The notes: generated by a model from the sequence alone, not told the origin. Positions 12,865 to 23,284 are shown, counted from the first letter of the stretch. The stretch is 64,000 nt of DNA from Budorcas taxicolor (GCF_023091745.1 NC_068933.1:19162001-19226000); one strand, 5' to 3'. A program made the numbers and translations.

Positions 12865-13060
12865 GTGAAGTGAAGTCGCTCAGTCGTGTCCGACTCTTTG
12901 CGACCCCGTGGACTGTAGCCTACCAGGCTCCTTCCTCCATGGGATTCTCCAGGCAAGAATACTGGAGTGGGTTGCCGTTTCCTTCTCCAGAGGATCTTCC
13001 CAACCCAGGGATCGAACCGGGGTCTCCCGCATTGCAGGCAGACGCTTTAACCTCTGAGTC
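12865..13060 (-). mobile_element. Bov-tA SINE
   Basis: Antisense, well preserved: 'tcgctcagtcgtgtccgact' through 'gggatcgaaccggggtctcc'. The direct repeat AAAGTGAGA at 12856-12864 and 13061-13069 is an exact target-site duplication. Confidence 0.92.
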
Positions 13061-13069
13061 AAAGTGAGA

Positions 13070-14399
13070 AGAAATGGCCATAGAAGGGCTCCATGTCTGG
13101 CCAGAAGAGCCAGGAGAAACAATGATAAATGACCCAAGGCAGACAGAGAAGAGAATGAAGTGGACACTCTAGAAAGGAGACCAGGCACCCCCGACTCAGA
13201 GAAGGTGAGCAGGTTTGCAGTGGGAAGCAAGAAACATGTACTTCAAAATCCTTCAGACACATACGTCCCAATGATAAAAACATATGAGCATACAAGAGGA
13301 AAAACTCCAGAGTATTTTCAGACTTTCAGAATTCCAATAGCTACCATCTCTTCCCTTTCAACCTCTGAATTTAGGGACAATGATTAGAAACCTTGGAATC
13401 AAAAGGGCTTTACTGACAGGCTAAGTTAACTGAGGCCAAGGATTCTGCAAACTGAATCTTTGGAGACACCATGGTCTCCAAGGTCAAGTCACACACCCCA
13501 AAAGATTAAAGTGCCTTAAGGTAATGAAGTTTCCCTACTCAAAGCACAGAACAGAAAACAAATGAGGAGCAAGGGAGGAAATGAAAAACCCTAATAAATA
13601 ATGTGGCTTGCACAGTCATCCAGGCCAGCCAAAAAGCAACTTTTCAGGGGAGAAATTAAAAAATGCTTATGTTCTTCTGCACTGAGAAATCATTTCATGT
13701 TAAGCTTTAGTGCGATTAAAAGAAAAAAGGATTTAATATTACAAAAAGGGAAAACTATTAACACAAAATTAACATATTCTTACCCTGTACATCCTCTAGA
13801 AGAAGATCACAGGCACCAATGTTGGTAATTTCCTGACGAAATAATTATTATTCATGCTGGGGGGCGGGGGGAGAATTGACAGAAGTTTTAAAGACTGCCT
13901 GGAGCAAGAATTAAAAATATTAAGGTATAAGTCACAGACACACTACGTTCGTATCTCAAGTCCCCGCCAGGATTCCGACAGCTCTGCTTGAATAAAATCT
14001 GACGATAGCCCCCAGTTAAAAGGATGAATGTTTCTGAGAAACGACTAGATAAACCTATCACCAGGCGTAAACGAGTCACCTAAACGGTTTTGAAGGCAGT
14101 TCTGCATAAATATTTGAGAGTTCGGATACCTGACAACTTTTACTCCTGAAATCTGGGTAGTTTACACCTCAAACGACTCACATAACTCTGAGAGCGGATT
14201 TCTTGTAAATATTGTTAAGATGCGGTCTCTGAAAAGTTGCAAAGTTCTCGGGTACTCGGAGGCTGAGTGAGTCCCTAAAACGTCAAGAATGGTATTTGGA
14301 GTTCAAGGCTAAGGACGGCATGAAATAGGTTTGAAAGAGTCTAGCCCATCTCAAAAGGGTTTAAAACTGCACCCATATACTTAAAACTCCCTCAAACGG
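13070..14399. other. Unique sequence between SINE and CpG island
   Basis: No repeat family recognised. G-rich patch at 13859-13872. CpG frequency begins to rise after about 13900. If the minus-strand donor at 14422 is used, this is the start of intron 1. Confidence 0.5.
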
Positions 14400-14415
14400 A
14401 CACCACGACGGACCA

Positions 14416-14426
14416 TTTTTACCTGT
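14416..14426 (-). other. Splice donor candidate
   Basis: On the minus strand the bases read ACAG|GTAAAAATGG, close to the MAG|GTRAGT consensus. Cleavage would fall between 14423 (exon) and 14422 (intron). Confidence 0.45.
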
Positions 14427-14524
14427 CCCACCAGTTCCCGGCAGCTCAGGGTGTGAATGGATTTGCAGAGCTGGGAGCGGGGTCCTGTCGGTAACCCGAG
14501 AGCCTCCAGGGGACCCGTCAGCAT
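14423..14524 (-). other. Candidate first-exon segment of a minus-strand transcript
   Basis: An ATG at 14524-14522 opens 34 codons that run exactly to a good splice donor (CAG|GTAAAA, exon end 14423), leaving phase 0. The reading starts MLTGPLEALGLPTG and ends SCRELVGQ. I do not recognise the protein. The ATG has a weak Kozak context (T at -3), so it may be an upstream frame in a 5' UTR exon. The 5' end of the exon is unknown. Evidence is limited to an open frame plus donor inside a CpG island. Confidence 0.35.
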
Positions 14525-14843
14525 GTAGAGCCGGCGAGGCCTGGCTGTCCCGCCCGGGCGGGGGGTGCCCAGGGACGCCCGAGATCCAGCGGCCACGGGG
14601 ACCCGCGGCTTCGCCGCGCTAGGCCACCCCCCGGCTTCCCCAGCACCTGGAACCGCGCGAGTCGAGGCGCAGCCGGGAGCGCGGCGCCGGAACTCCCCGT
14701 CTCCGAGGAGCCTGAGCGCGGCCTCCCAGCAGCTGCGCGCAGCTGGACGCGGCCCGGGACGCCCCCGTCTCGGCTCTTCCCCTCAGGCCCCGGTGCGCAA
14801 GCCGCCCCTGCCGGCGGCCCCTCCGCGCCGCCGGACACTTGGC

Positions 14844-14853
14844 CACTTACTGG
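14844..14853 (-). other. Splice donor candidate
   Basis: The minus strand reads CCCA|GTAAGTGG, with a perfect +1 to +6 GTAAGT; the last exon base would be 14851. It could end a shorter first exon starting within the GC-box array, as an alternative to the donor at 14422. Confidence 0.45.
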
Positions 14854-14989
14854 GCGGTGCGAGGTCCGCGCCGAGGAGGCGGTGGCGGGCGAGCGGCTGG
14901 AGCGAACTCGGGGAGACTGAAGAAGCGCCTGCCGCCTCGCTCGGTCCGCGCGGAGAAAAGCGCCGGGGCTGCAGCGCCGCGGAAAGCGG

Positions 14990-15004
14990 GCTGGGCACGT
15001 GGGC
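14990..15004. promoter_or_regulatory. E-box block, copy 1
   Basis: GCTGGGCACGTGGGC with the palindromic core CACGTG at 14996-15001, the class bound by bHLH-zip factors such as USF, MYC/MAX or TFE. An identical 15-mer lies at 15253-15267. Confidence 0.55.
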
Positions 15005-15018
15005 GCCGCGGGTGTAGC

Positions 15019-15098
15019 CGCGCGGGGGCGGTGCCTGGCGCGCGGGGGCGGTGCCTGGCGCGCGGGGGCGGTGCCTGGCGCGCGGGGGCGGTGCCTGG
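15019..15098. repeat. Four perfect 20-bp tandem GC-box repeats
   Basis: The unit CGCGCGGGGGCGGTGCCTGG occurs four times without a mismatch, at 15019, 15039, 15059 and 15079. Each unit has one GGGGGCGG Sp1/KLF-type box, so the boxes are spaced exactly 20 bp apart. A perfect short array like this is likely to vary in copy number between individuals. Confidence 0.95.
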
Positions 15099-15116
15099 CC
15101 CGCTGGCACCGCCCCC
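15084..15116. repeat. Perfect 12-bp inverted repeat closing the GC-box array
   Basis: GGGGGCGGTGCC (15084-15095) and GGCACCGCCCCC (15105-15116) are exact reverse complements with a 9-base loop. The right arm is an inverted fifth GC box, so the block has four direct boxes and one opposed. It could form a stable hairpin in transcripts of either strand. Confidence 0.9.
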
Positions 15117-15191
15117 TCTCTTCCCCTCCCCCGCGCCCGCCGACCCCCGCCCGAGCCCTCCTCCCGCGTGCGCCCCGTCCAGCCCGAGTGG

Positions 15192-15196
15192 CCAAT
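15192..15196 (+). promoter_or_regulatory. CCAAT box
   Basis: GGCCAATCCGC contains a consensus NF-Y core, followed 9-15 bases later by GTGGGCGGG (GC box). The NF-Y plus GC-box pairing is common in CpG-island promoters, including bidirectional ones. Confidence 0.5.
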
Positions 15197-15252
15197 CCGC
15201 GAGGTGGGCGGGTCCGGCCGCAGCTCCGCCGGGTCTGTCCGCGGTCGCGAGC

Positions 15253-15267
15253 GCTGGGCACGTGGGC
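15253..15267. promoter_or_regulatory. E-box block, copy 2
   Basis: Second exact copy of GCTGGGCACGTGGGC, core CACGTG at 15259-15264, 263 bp from copy 1 and on the other side of the tandem array and CCAAT box. Confidence 0.55.
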
Positions 15268-15385
15268 CAGCGCTCTGCCCCCGGCTCAGGCGGTGGGCGC
15301 GGGCGAGCCGGGCACGCCGAGCTCTGCCAGGTGGTGAATCCCTGCTTTCCCCGGAGGGCCCAGTCTCGGGGGCATCTCCGAGGCT

Positions 15386-15396
15386 ACGTGTAAGCA
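15386..15396 (+). other. Weak plus-strand splice donor candidate
   Basis: ACGT|GTAAGCAG at the right edge of the island (intron would start at 15390). The +1 to +6 bases are good but the exon side is poor. A second weak one, CCAG|GTGGTG, lies at 15327-15336. These are the only hints of a transcript running right. Confidence 0.2.
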
Positions 15397-15518
15397 GAGT
15401 TCCTCTAAAGTGTGATTTTTGTCCCGGATTTACTTTTTATGCTGAGAAGAAAACAGTGATAACGTAAAACAATGACCGTACTACATAGAACCCAGATGAG
15501 CACGCTTTATCAGTTAGT

Positions 15519-15547
15519 ACTGCTGCTGCTAAGTAGCTTCAGTTCGC
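15519..15547 (-). mobile_element. BOV-A2 SINE tail remnant
   Basis: Only the antisense tail 'ctgctgctgctaagtagctt' and a few more bases are present. Very short, but the motif is diagnostic. Confidence 0.6.
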
Positions 15548-15927
15548 CAATAAAGACCGTAAACTGTTTACTGCAGTGTTTAGTTGCTCTTTTGAGAATG
15601 CCAGTAAAGGGACTAGGTAGTCCGGATAATTCAGGGGCGGGCTGAAAAGAAAGCGATGCTCGTTTCCAAGAGCCTAAGAGTTCCACAGCCAGGGTTTCGC
15701 GCACTGCGCTATTGTTTACTTTCAGAGACTCGGACAAGATTAAAGACAGTGTGAAACTAATAATTTTAATCCAAAAAGAGGAAACACTGGGATTGAATTG
15801 AACAGTGAGTGTATATTATTATCAGTCTGATGGAAAGATCCACCGTATTTTGCTTAATATCATGGTAAACATCTTTATTCATCTATCAGTAATGTTCACT
15901 TTGACAAAGTGCCAGAATCACATTGAT
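15548..15927. other. No gene recognised
   Basis: Unique sequence flanking the CpG island, with GC content falling. The minus open frame at 15510-15737 has no recognisable domain. Confidence 0.55.
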
Positions 15928-15977
15928 GCGTTGTTGTTGTTGAGTCTCTGCCGAGTCGTGTCCGACTCTTTGCGACA
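15928..15977 (-). mobile_element. Bov-tA SINE fragment
   Basis: Antisense tail only: 'gttgttgttgttgagtctct' then 'gagtcgtgtccgactctttg', stopping abruptly. Confidence 0.7.
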
Positions 15978-16510
15978 TGTAATTGGTGCATTACATGTAC
16001 ATTTTTCATGTGATACTCTAAACCATGCTTAATTTCTTTAAGACGTGTTCCCAACATTACCTGATTAAAGGTTTAGGGCTTCACTGCAGAAACTGATCCA
16101 TGTACAAAATCTCAGTGAAAGCGCATGCACCTCATAAAGCCATTAAGAACTGCATTAAAGAACTGGAGATCTAAACAGCAACATGGCTACATATTATCTG
16201 TTCTAGTAAATGTCCTAAGCAATAGAAACTCTGTTAATATAAACTTCTTTTTATGGTATAACACAGATTCCAATTGCAAATAATGATTAATGACTTTGAG
16301 CAAAATGATACCTATAGCCTCTGGCACCAAATTCATTCAATCTCACAAAAGCTAGGAGGCATTGTACACAGGGAGGCAGACTCAAGAGAAGTTGTCTAAT
16401 TTCTAAAGGGGAGGAGCCCAATCTAAACTTTTGTATCTTTTTTTTTAAATGGAGGTTGCTATTTTTTAATTCATGAGATTATTCTCACATATATTTTTAT
16501 TTAAACACCG
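15978..16510. other. No gene recognised
   Basis: Unique AT-rich sequence up to the start of the BovB element; T-run at 16438-16446. Confidence 0.55.
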
Positions 16511-19500
16511 TAAAGGGACAGTCCCTGCTGCTCCTTACCTTGGATGACGGGTATTTTGCTGGAGCAGCCGTGAAGAGATACCCCACGTCCAAGGTAAGAG
16601 AAACCCAAGTAAGACGGTAGGTGTTGCAAGAGGGCATCAGAGGGCAGACACACTGAAACCATAATCACAGAAAACTAATCAATCTAATCACACTAGGACC
16701 ACAGCCTTATCTAACTCAATGAAACTAAGCCATGCCATGCAGGGCCACCCAAGACGGGCAGGTCATGGTGGAGAGGTCTGACAGAATGTGGTCCACTGGA
16801 GAATGGCAAACCACTTCAGTACTCTTGAATTGAGAACACCATGAACAGTATGAAAAGGCAAAATGATAGGACACTGAAAGAGGAACTCCCCAGGTCAGTA
16901 GGTGCCCAACATGCTACTGGAGATCAGTGGAAAAATAACTCCAGAAAGAATGCAGGGATGTAGCCAAAGCAAAAACAATACCCAGTAGTGGATGTGACTG
17001 GTGATAGAAGCGAAGTCCGATGCTGTGAAGAGCAATATAGCATAGGAACCTGGAATGTCAGGTCCATGAATCAAGGCAAATTGGAAGTGGTCAAACAGGA
17101 GATGGCAAGAGTGAACATCAACATTCTAGGAATTAGCAAACTAAAATGGTCTGGAATGGGTGAATTTAACTCAGGTGATCATTATAATCTACTACTGCAG
17201 GCAGGAATCCCTTAGAAGAAATGGAGTAGCCATCATGGTCAACAAAAGAATCCGAAATGCAGTACTTGGATGCAATCTCAAAAACGACAGAATGATCTCT
17301 GTTCATTTCCAAGGCAAACCATTCAATATCACAGTAATCGAAGTATATGCCCCAACCAGTAACACTGAAGAAGCTGAAATTGAAGAGTTCTATGAAGACC
17401 CACAAGACCTTTTAGAACTAACACCCAAAAAAGATGTCCTTTTCATTATAGGGGAATGGAATGCAAAAGTAGGAAGTCAAGAAACACCTGGGCTAACAGG
17501 CAAATTTGGCCTTGGAATACAGAATGAAGCAGGGCAAAGACTAATAGAGTCTTGCCAAGAAAATGCACTGGTCATAGCAAACACCCTCTTCCAACAATAC
17601 TAGAGAAGACTCTACACACGGACATCACCAGATGGTCAACAATGAAATCACATTGAGTATATTCTTTGCAGCTAAAGATGGAGACGCTCTATACAGTCAA
17701 CAAAAAAAAAGACCAGGAGCTGACTGTGGCTCAGATCATGAACTCCTTATTGCCAAATTCAGACTCAAATTGAAGAAAGTAGGGAAACCCGCTAGACCAT
17801 TCAGGCATGACCTAAATCAAATCCCTTATGATTATACAGTGAGAAATAGATTTAAGGGACTAGATCTGATAGATAGAGTGCCTGATGAACTATGGAATGA
17901 GGTTCGTGACATTGTACAGGAGACAGGGAACAAGACCATCCCCATGGAAAAGAAATGCAAAAAAGCAAAATGGCTGTCTGAGGAGGCCTTACAAATAGCT
18001 GTGAAAAGAAGAGAGGTGAAAAGCAAAGGAGAAAAGGGAAGATATAAGCATCTGAATGCAGAGTTCCAAAGAATAACAAGAAGAGATAAGAAAGCCTTTC
18101 TCAGTGATCAATGCAAAGAAATAGAGGAAAAGAATAGAACGGGAAAGACTAGAAATCTCTTCAAGAAAATTAGAGATACCAAGAGAACATTCCAAGCAAA
18201 GATGGGCTCGATTAAGGACAGAAATGGTATGGACCTAACAAAAGCAGAAGATATTAAGAAGAGGTGGCAAGAATACACAGAACTATACAAAAAAGATCTT
18301 CAAGACCAAGATAATCACGACTGTGTGGTCACTCACCTAGAGCCAGACATCCTGGAATGTGAAGTCAAGTGGGCCTTATAAAGCATCACTATGAACAAAG
18401 CTAGTGGAGGTGATGGAATTCCAGTTGAGCTATTTCAAATCCCGAAAAATGGTGCTGTGAAAGTGCTGCACTCAATATGCCAGCAAATTTGGAAAACTCA
18501 GCAGCGGCCACAGGACTGGAAAAGGTCAGTTTTCGTTTCAATCCCAAAGAAAGGCAATGCCAAAGAATGCTCAAACTACTGCACAATTGCACTCATCTCA
18601 CACGCTAGTAAAGTAATGCTCAAAATTCTCTAAGCCAGGCTTCAGCAATACGTGAACCGTGAACTCCCTGATGTTCAAGCTGGTTTTAGAAAAGGCAGAG
18701 GAACCAGAGATCAAGTTGCCAACATCCGCTGGATCATGGAAAAAGCAAGAGTTCCAGAAAAACATCTATTTCTGCTTTCTTGACTATGCCAAAGCCTTTG
18801 ACTGTGTGGATCACAATAAACTGTGGAAAATTCTGAAAGAGATGGGAATACCAGAGCACCTGACCTGCCTCTTGAGAAACCTATCTGCAGGTCAGGAAGC
18901 AACAGTTAGAGCTCGACATGGAACAACAGACTGGTTCCAAATAGGAAAAGGAGTACGTCAAGACTGTAATATTGTCACCCTGCTTATTTAACTTACATGC
19001 AGAGTACATCATGAGAAACGCTGGACTGGAAGAAACACAAGCTGGAATCAAGATTGCCCGGAGAAATATCAATAACCTCAGATATGCAGATGACACCACC
19101 CTTATGGCAGAAAGTGAAGAGGAGCTAAAAAGCCTCTGGATGAAAGTTAAAGAGGAGAGTGAAAAAGCTGGCTTAAAGCTCAACATTCAGAAAACGAAGA
19201 TCATGGCATCCGGTCCCATCACTTCATGGGAAATAGATGGGGAAACAGTAGAAACAATGTCAGACTTTATTTTGGGGGGCTCCAAAATCACTGCAGATGG
19301 TGATTGCAGCCATGAAATTAAAAGATGCTTACTCCTTTGAAGCAAAGTTATGACCAACCTAGATAGTATATTCAAAAGCAAAGACATTACTTTGCCGACT
19401 AAGGTCCGTCTAATCAAGGCTATGGTTTTTCCTGCGGTCATGTATGGATGTGAGAGTTGGACTGTGAAGAAGGCTGAGCCCGAAGAATTGATGCATTTGA

Positions 19501-19869
19501 ACTGTGGTGTTGGAGAAGACTCTTGAGAGTCCCTTGGGCTGCAAGGAGAGCCAACCAGTCCATTCTGAAGATCAACCCTGGGATTTCTTTGGAAGGAATG
19601 ATGCTAAAGCTGAAGCTCCAGTACTTTGGCCACCTCATGCAAAGAACTGACTCATTGGAAAAGACTCTGATGCTGGGAGCGATTGGGGGCAGGAGGAGAA
19701 GGGGACGACCAAGGATGAGATGGCTGGATGGCATCACTGACTCGATGGACGTGAGTCTGAGTGAACTCCAGGAGTTGGTGATGGACAGGGAGGCCTGGCG
19801 TGCTGCGATTCATGGGGTCGCAAAGAGTCGGACACGACTGAGCGACTGAACTGAACTGAACTGAACTGA
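16511..19869 (+). mobile_element. Near-full-length BovB LINE (RTE clade)
   Basis: About 3.36 kb matching the whole BovB layout. The 5' UTR begins 'ggacagtccctgctgctcc' and contains 'cgtgaagagataccccacgt'. The endonuclease region spans about 17020-17640, a spacer/connection about 17640-18380, the reverse transcriptase region about 18390-19100, then a C-terminal region and the tail CTGAACTGAACTGAACTGAG. BovB is an RTE retrotransposon known to have moved horizontally between vertebrates, and it supplied the 3' ends of the Bov-tA and BOV-A2 SINEs. No clear target-site duplication found. Confidence 0.93.
16988..19849 (+). pseudogene. BovB ORF (endonuclease-reverse transcriptase), inactivated
   Basis: Recognisable pieces in order: an APE-type endonuclease start (GTWNVRSM near 17050), the endonuclease block IIGEWNAKVG near 17450, RT blocks (FCFLDYAKAFDCVDH near 18780, YADD near 19088) and a C-terminus with RRRRGRPRMRWLDGI. 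The usual GDWNA aspartate appears as Glu. An extra base near 17190 shifts frame. In-frame stops lie at 17601 (TAG), 18379 (TAA) and 18631 (TAA). A 2-base loss near 18749 shifts frame in the RT. It cannot make active enzyme. Confidence 0.9.
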
Positions 19870-21569
19870 GGAATCTTTGAGTTTACATAGTAATCCTGCC
19901 CATCAGATTTTGATATTGTAAGACTGACTGCCCACCAGTCTTACAAACTCATACTAGATCTGTGGATCTTCTAGTCTTTTTATATCTAAATACATGATAA
20001 CAGTTGAGAAATAACCAAAGATGAGATGCAGGGTTTACAGTTAAATAATTTCAAAAGGAGAAAGGAACACGTTAAGTCAAAACTTCTAGTGTGTTAAGAT
20101 ATTCATTAAACATTATGCTTGTTAGAAAAGACTTGTTCATTTTTGCTTAAAGAGGAAATAGCTTTTATTATTCACACACATTTTATTATTACCCACCTTG
20201 TACCTCACCCCATGAGAAGTACTATAAACACTTTACACTTTCATCCGTTAAGCTTCCTCTTTAGGAATGAAAATCCAGCTTAGTCATTTTCAGCAGGAAG
20301 AGTAATCGAGGTTGTTGTCTTCCAAAGGTTTGTGCATTTCTGAACTCCTAAGGTTTTATGAAATTGCTGGGAATTTCAAGGGACTTTTCTAGCTGAATAA
20401 ATTCCACACCCTGTACTCTTATAGTTGCCAAATACAACTCAAGAGTAAATTGCATGTCCACAAATGAGTGATTTACTTTAACTGTCAAGACTAAATGAAT
20501 TGATTCTTATTAGTTCTAATTTTGACTCCATTATCCCCGAGCTATTTCAGCAAAGAAAAAGCTAAAATACCCCAATTTTTTCTCAAATGGTTGGATCTTA
20601 GCTAGTGAAGCTTGTGCTGTTATAATTGAATAAGTAGACTTGAAGGAGAAGGAAGTATTGGGTCAGTGTTCAGGCCACTGTTATTCTCCATTTCCCTTTC
20701 AAAAGCATGTGAAAAATTAAAGGCAACGTTCCACTGGACACATTCCATATTTACCCATCCCTTAAGGTAAGCAGTAAAATATTGAAGAAAAATACAATAA
20801 GCCCTTATAAGACAAATGATTTGTGTTTCTCTGCTTCTCTTTTAACAAAGACCGAATAATGCTTTCACAATGGTTTTTAGCCCTGCACTGCTCTCCCTAT
20901 GAATTTCCCTACATCCTGCCACTTGACTTGTTTCTGGGTTTTCCCTACATTGGCCATTAATCAAGAATCGCCCAGAGCTCCACCCGTTCTGTGCTTGTCT
21001 CTGTTCCCTTCAGCCAGGATTCCTGGTGGGACTGTGGCTGCTGGAAAAATCAAACTTTTTAACCCAGACATCTTCAGTCATTTTGTCGTGCAGAGGATTG
21101 AAAACCAGGCAGTCAGGAGAGAGTTCACTTGATGTAAATTCTTCTCCAGCCTGGCCAAAGGTTCTCATTTGCTCCAGGGATGGCTTCCTAACCTTGTCCA
21201 GGGAACTGTTCTCAGTTTTCAACTCCCTCAAGTTCTTTCCTGCTTTCTATCCTTTTCTGTGTTGAAATTGTTTTTCCCCTTGGCTTTCATGATCTCATTT
21301 TCTTCCTATACCTACATTTTATCTTCATCCACCGTCACAATCTTAGCTGTTATACATTTTTAAGGCTCAGCCCACTTGATGACATAGCTCCCAAAAGCTA
21401 CTTTGCAAGACCTTGCTTTTCATCTTTGCTCCAAACTCTCCGGAAAGATGAACTTGCAAGCACTTGAAATTATATGATTGAAGAAAAATCCATCTCTTCC
21501 TTAGACTGATATCTCTCTCCAAGTTCCTTCTTACTATTCTCCTGGTCCTCTTTAAGTTATGTATTGTCC
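19870..21569. other. No gene recognised
   Basis: About 1.7 kb of unique sequence. The plus frames at 20899-21132 and 21026-21363 are hydrophobic or Pro-rich but lack any known family or splice context. Confidence 0.5.
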
Positions 21570-21800
21570 TGGTAATAACCTTAAATTTTTATTGACTCCT
21601 CTCTCCTTTACTTTTTTAATGTTTTATCAGTCACAAAGTTTTACTACTCTTCCTCCGTCAGTTCCGTATTACAGAAACAATCCTTTCTCTTAATCTCTTA
21701 TCTCTATCCTTATCTTGTTAAGACAAGTCTTCTCAGCAGCTCATGGTATCTTATCATCCTTTAAAGAATCAAGTTAAACTCCTGTGTAGTAAAGACTCCA
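21570..21800 (+). repeat. Possible ancient retroelement relic
   Basis: C/T-rich text in the style of a common mammalian ancient repeat ('ttattgactcctctctcc', 'tttatcagtcacaaag', 'gaatcaagttaaactcctgt'). I cannot assign the family with confidence. Confidence 0.25.
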
Positions 21801-21826
21801 TCAGAATATCTCAACTTACCATGTAG

Positions 21827-22420
21827 ACCCGTGTTGTCCACTTGCCACATGTACACTTGGGCACTTGAATAATGGTTAGTCTAAACTGAGATGTAAATTG
21901 AGAAGAGTAAAATAGACACTGAATTTCAAAGACAGTACAATGAAAATCACGTAAAAATGACTCCTTCACAGTTTTCTTCACATTGTTTGCACGTTGAAAT
22001 TGACTACCTGCACTGGTCATAATGAATACCCTCTTCCAACAACACAATAGAAGACTCTACACATGGACATCACCAGATGGTTGACACCGAAATCAGATTG
22101 ATTATATTCTTTGCAGCCAAAGATGGAGAAGCTCTATACTTACCTCTCCTCTATACCTGGCAGACCACCTGACCTGCCTCCTGATAAACGAGTATGCAGG
22201 TCAAGAAGCAACAGTTAGAAGTGGACATGGAACAACAGACTGGTTCCAAATCGGGAAAGGAGTACATCAAGGCTGTATATTGTCACCCTGCTTATTTAAC
22301 TTGTAGGCAGAGTTCAACTGAACTGAACATGTTGAAATCTTATTTGGTGTATATTGATTGGGTTGGGTAATATACATCATTATAATTACTTTCACCTATT
22401 TCCTTTGATGTTCTTTCCCA
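21827..22420. repeat. hAT-type (MER5/Charlie-like) DNA transposon relic, split by BovB
   Basis: Left part 21827-22000 has 'tgttgtccacttgccacatg', 'gcacttgaataatggttagt' and 'actgaatttcaaagac'. The right part 22339-22420 resumes with 'atattgattgggttgggta' and 'ctttcacctatttcctttg'. This matches the layout of a common hAT-derived repeat that was open when BovB inserted. Family name uncertain. Confidence 0.5.
22001..22327 (+). mobile_element. Internally deleted mini-BovB with target-site duplication
   Basis: It joins three separated BovB parts: the end of the endonuclease region (about 22005-22140), a filler of about 24 bases that repeats 'ctctatac', the RT segment covering 'tggttccaaatcgggaaagg' (about 22166-22312), then directly the terminal 'aactgaactgaa'. 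Flanks CACGTTGAAAT (21990-22000) and CATGTTGAAAT (22328-22338) form an 11-bp duplication with one mismatch, so the element is bounded on both sides despite missing most of the middle. Confidence 0.8.
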
Positions 22421-22927
22421 TGGTACTGCTCAGTTCAGTTCAGTCGCTCAGTCATCTCTGACTCTGCAACCCCATGAATCGCAGCACGCCAGGCCTCCCT
22501 GTCCATCACCAACTCCCGGAGTTTACTCAAACTCATGTCCGTCAAGTCGGTAATGCCATCCAGCCATCTCATCCTGTGTCATCCCCTTCTCCTCCTGCCC
22601 TCAATCCCTCCCAGCATCAGCGTTTTTTCCAATGAGTCAACTCTTCGCATGAGGTGGCCAAAGTATTGGAGTTTCAGCTTCAGCATCAGTCCTTCCAATG
22701 AACACCCCAGGACTGACCTCCTTTAGGATGGACTGGTTGGATCTCCATGCAGGCCAAGTGACTCTCAAGAAGTCCAAGGGACTTCTCCAACACCACAGTT
22801 CAAAAGCATCAATTCTTCAGTGCTCAGCTTTCTTCAGAGTCTAACTCTCACCACCATACATGATCACTGGAAAAAACATAGCCTTGACTAGATGGACCTT
22901 TGTTGGCAAAGTAATGTCTCTGCTTTT

Positions 22928-23017
22928 TTTTTTTTCTATGTATTCAAGCTGGATGTTTCTTTTTCTTTAATATAAATTTATTTATTTTAATTGGAGGTTA
23001 ATTACTTTAAAATATTG
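22928..23017 (-). mobile_element. 90-bp L1 3'-end insertion inside BovB
   Basis: The 13-bp motif TGTCTCTGCTTTT of BovB occurs twice, at 22915-22927 and 23018-23030, and brackets a T-run plus about 80 bases unrelated to BovB. That insert contains 'tttattttaattggaggtta' and 'attactttaaaatattg', matching the antisense 3' terminus of bovine L1. A severely 5'-truncated L1 with a clean target-site duplication. Confidence 0.8.
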
Positions 23018-23284
23018 TGTCTCTGCTTTTTAATATGCTATCTAGGTTGGTCATAACTTTCCTTCCAAGGAGTAAGCGTCTTTTAATTTCATGACTGCAA
23101 TCCCCATCTGCAGTGATTTTGAAGCCCCCAAAATAAAGTCAGCCACTCTTTCCACTGTTTCCCCATCTATTTCCCATGAAGTGATGGGACCAGATACCAT
23201 GATCTTAGCTTTCTGAATGTTGAGCTTTAACCCAACTTTTTCACTCTCCTCTTTCATTTTCATCAAGAGGCTCTTTAGTTCTTC

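Larger units (their letters stand above)
14400..15400. promoter_or_regulatory. CpG island promoter / first-exon region of an unidentified gene
   Basis: GC-rich and CpG-dense, in sharp contrast to both flanks. It contains many GC boxes, a CCAAT box, two CACGTG E-boxes, a GC-box tandem array and no clear TATA box, as in a TATA-less CpG-island promoter. Long overlapping open frames on both strands reflect the lack of A/T-rich stop codons and are not proteins. Strong splice donors on the minus strand favour transcription to the left. Compatible donors on the plus strand leave a divergent transcript possible. The gene is not identified. Confidence 0.85.

Noticed and set aside
14518..15393. Long open frames (up to 247 codons) on both strands in the CpG island
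   Set aside because: GC-rich DNA lacks stop codons by chance. The translations are low-complexity Ala/Arg/Pro/Gly, overlap on both strands, and partly translate the 20-bp tandem repeat.
16988..19849. Endonuclease-reverse transcriptase reading as a host gene
   Set aside because: It is a BovB LINE copy with in-frame stops and frameshifts; the same sequence recurs at many places in the window.
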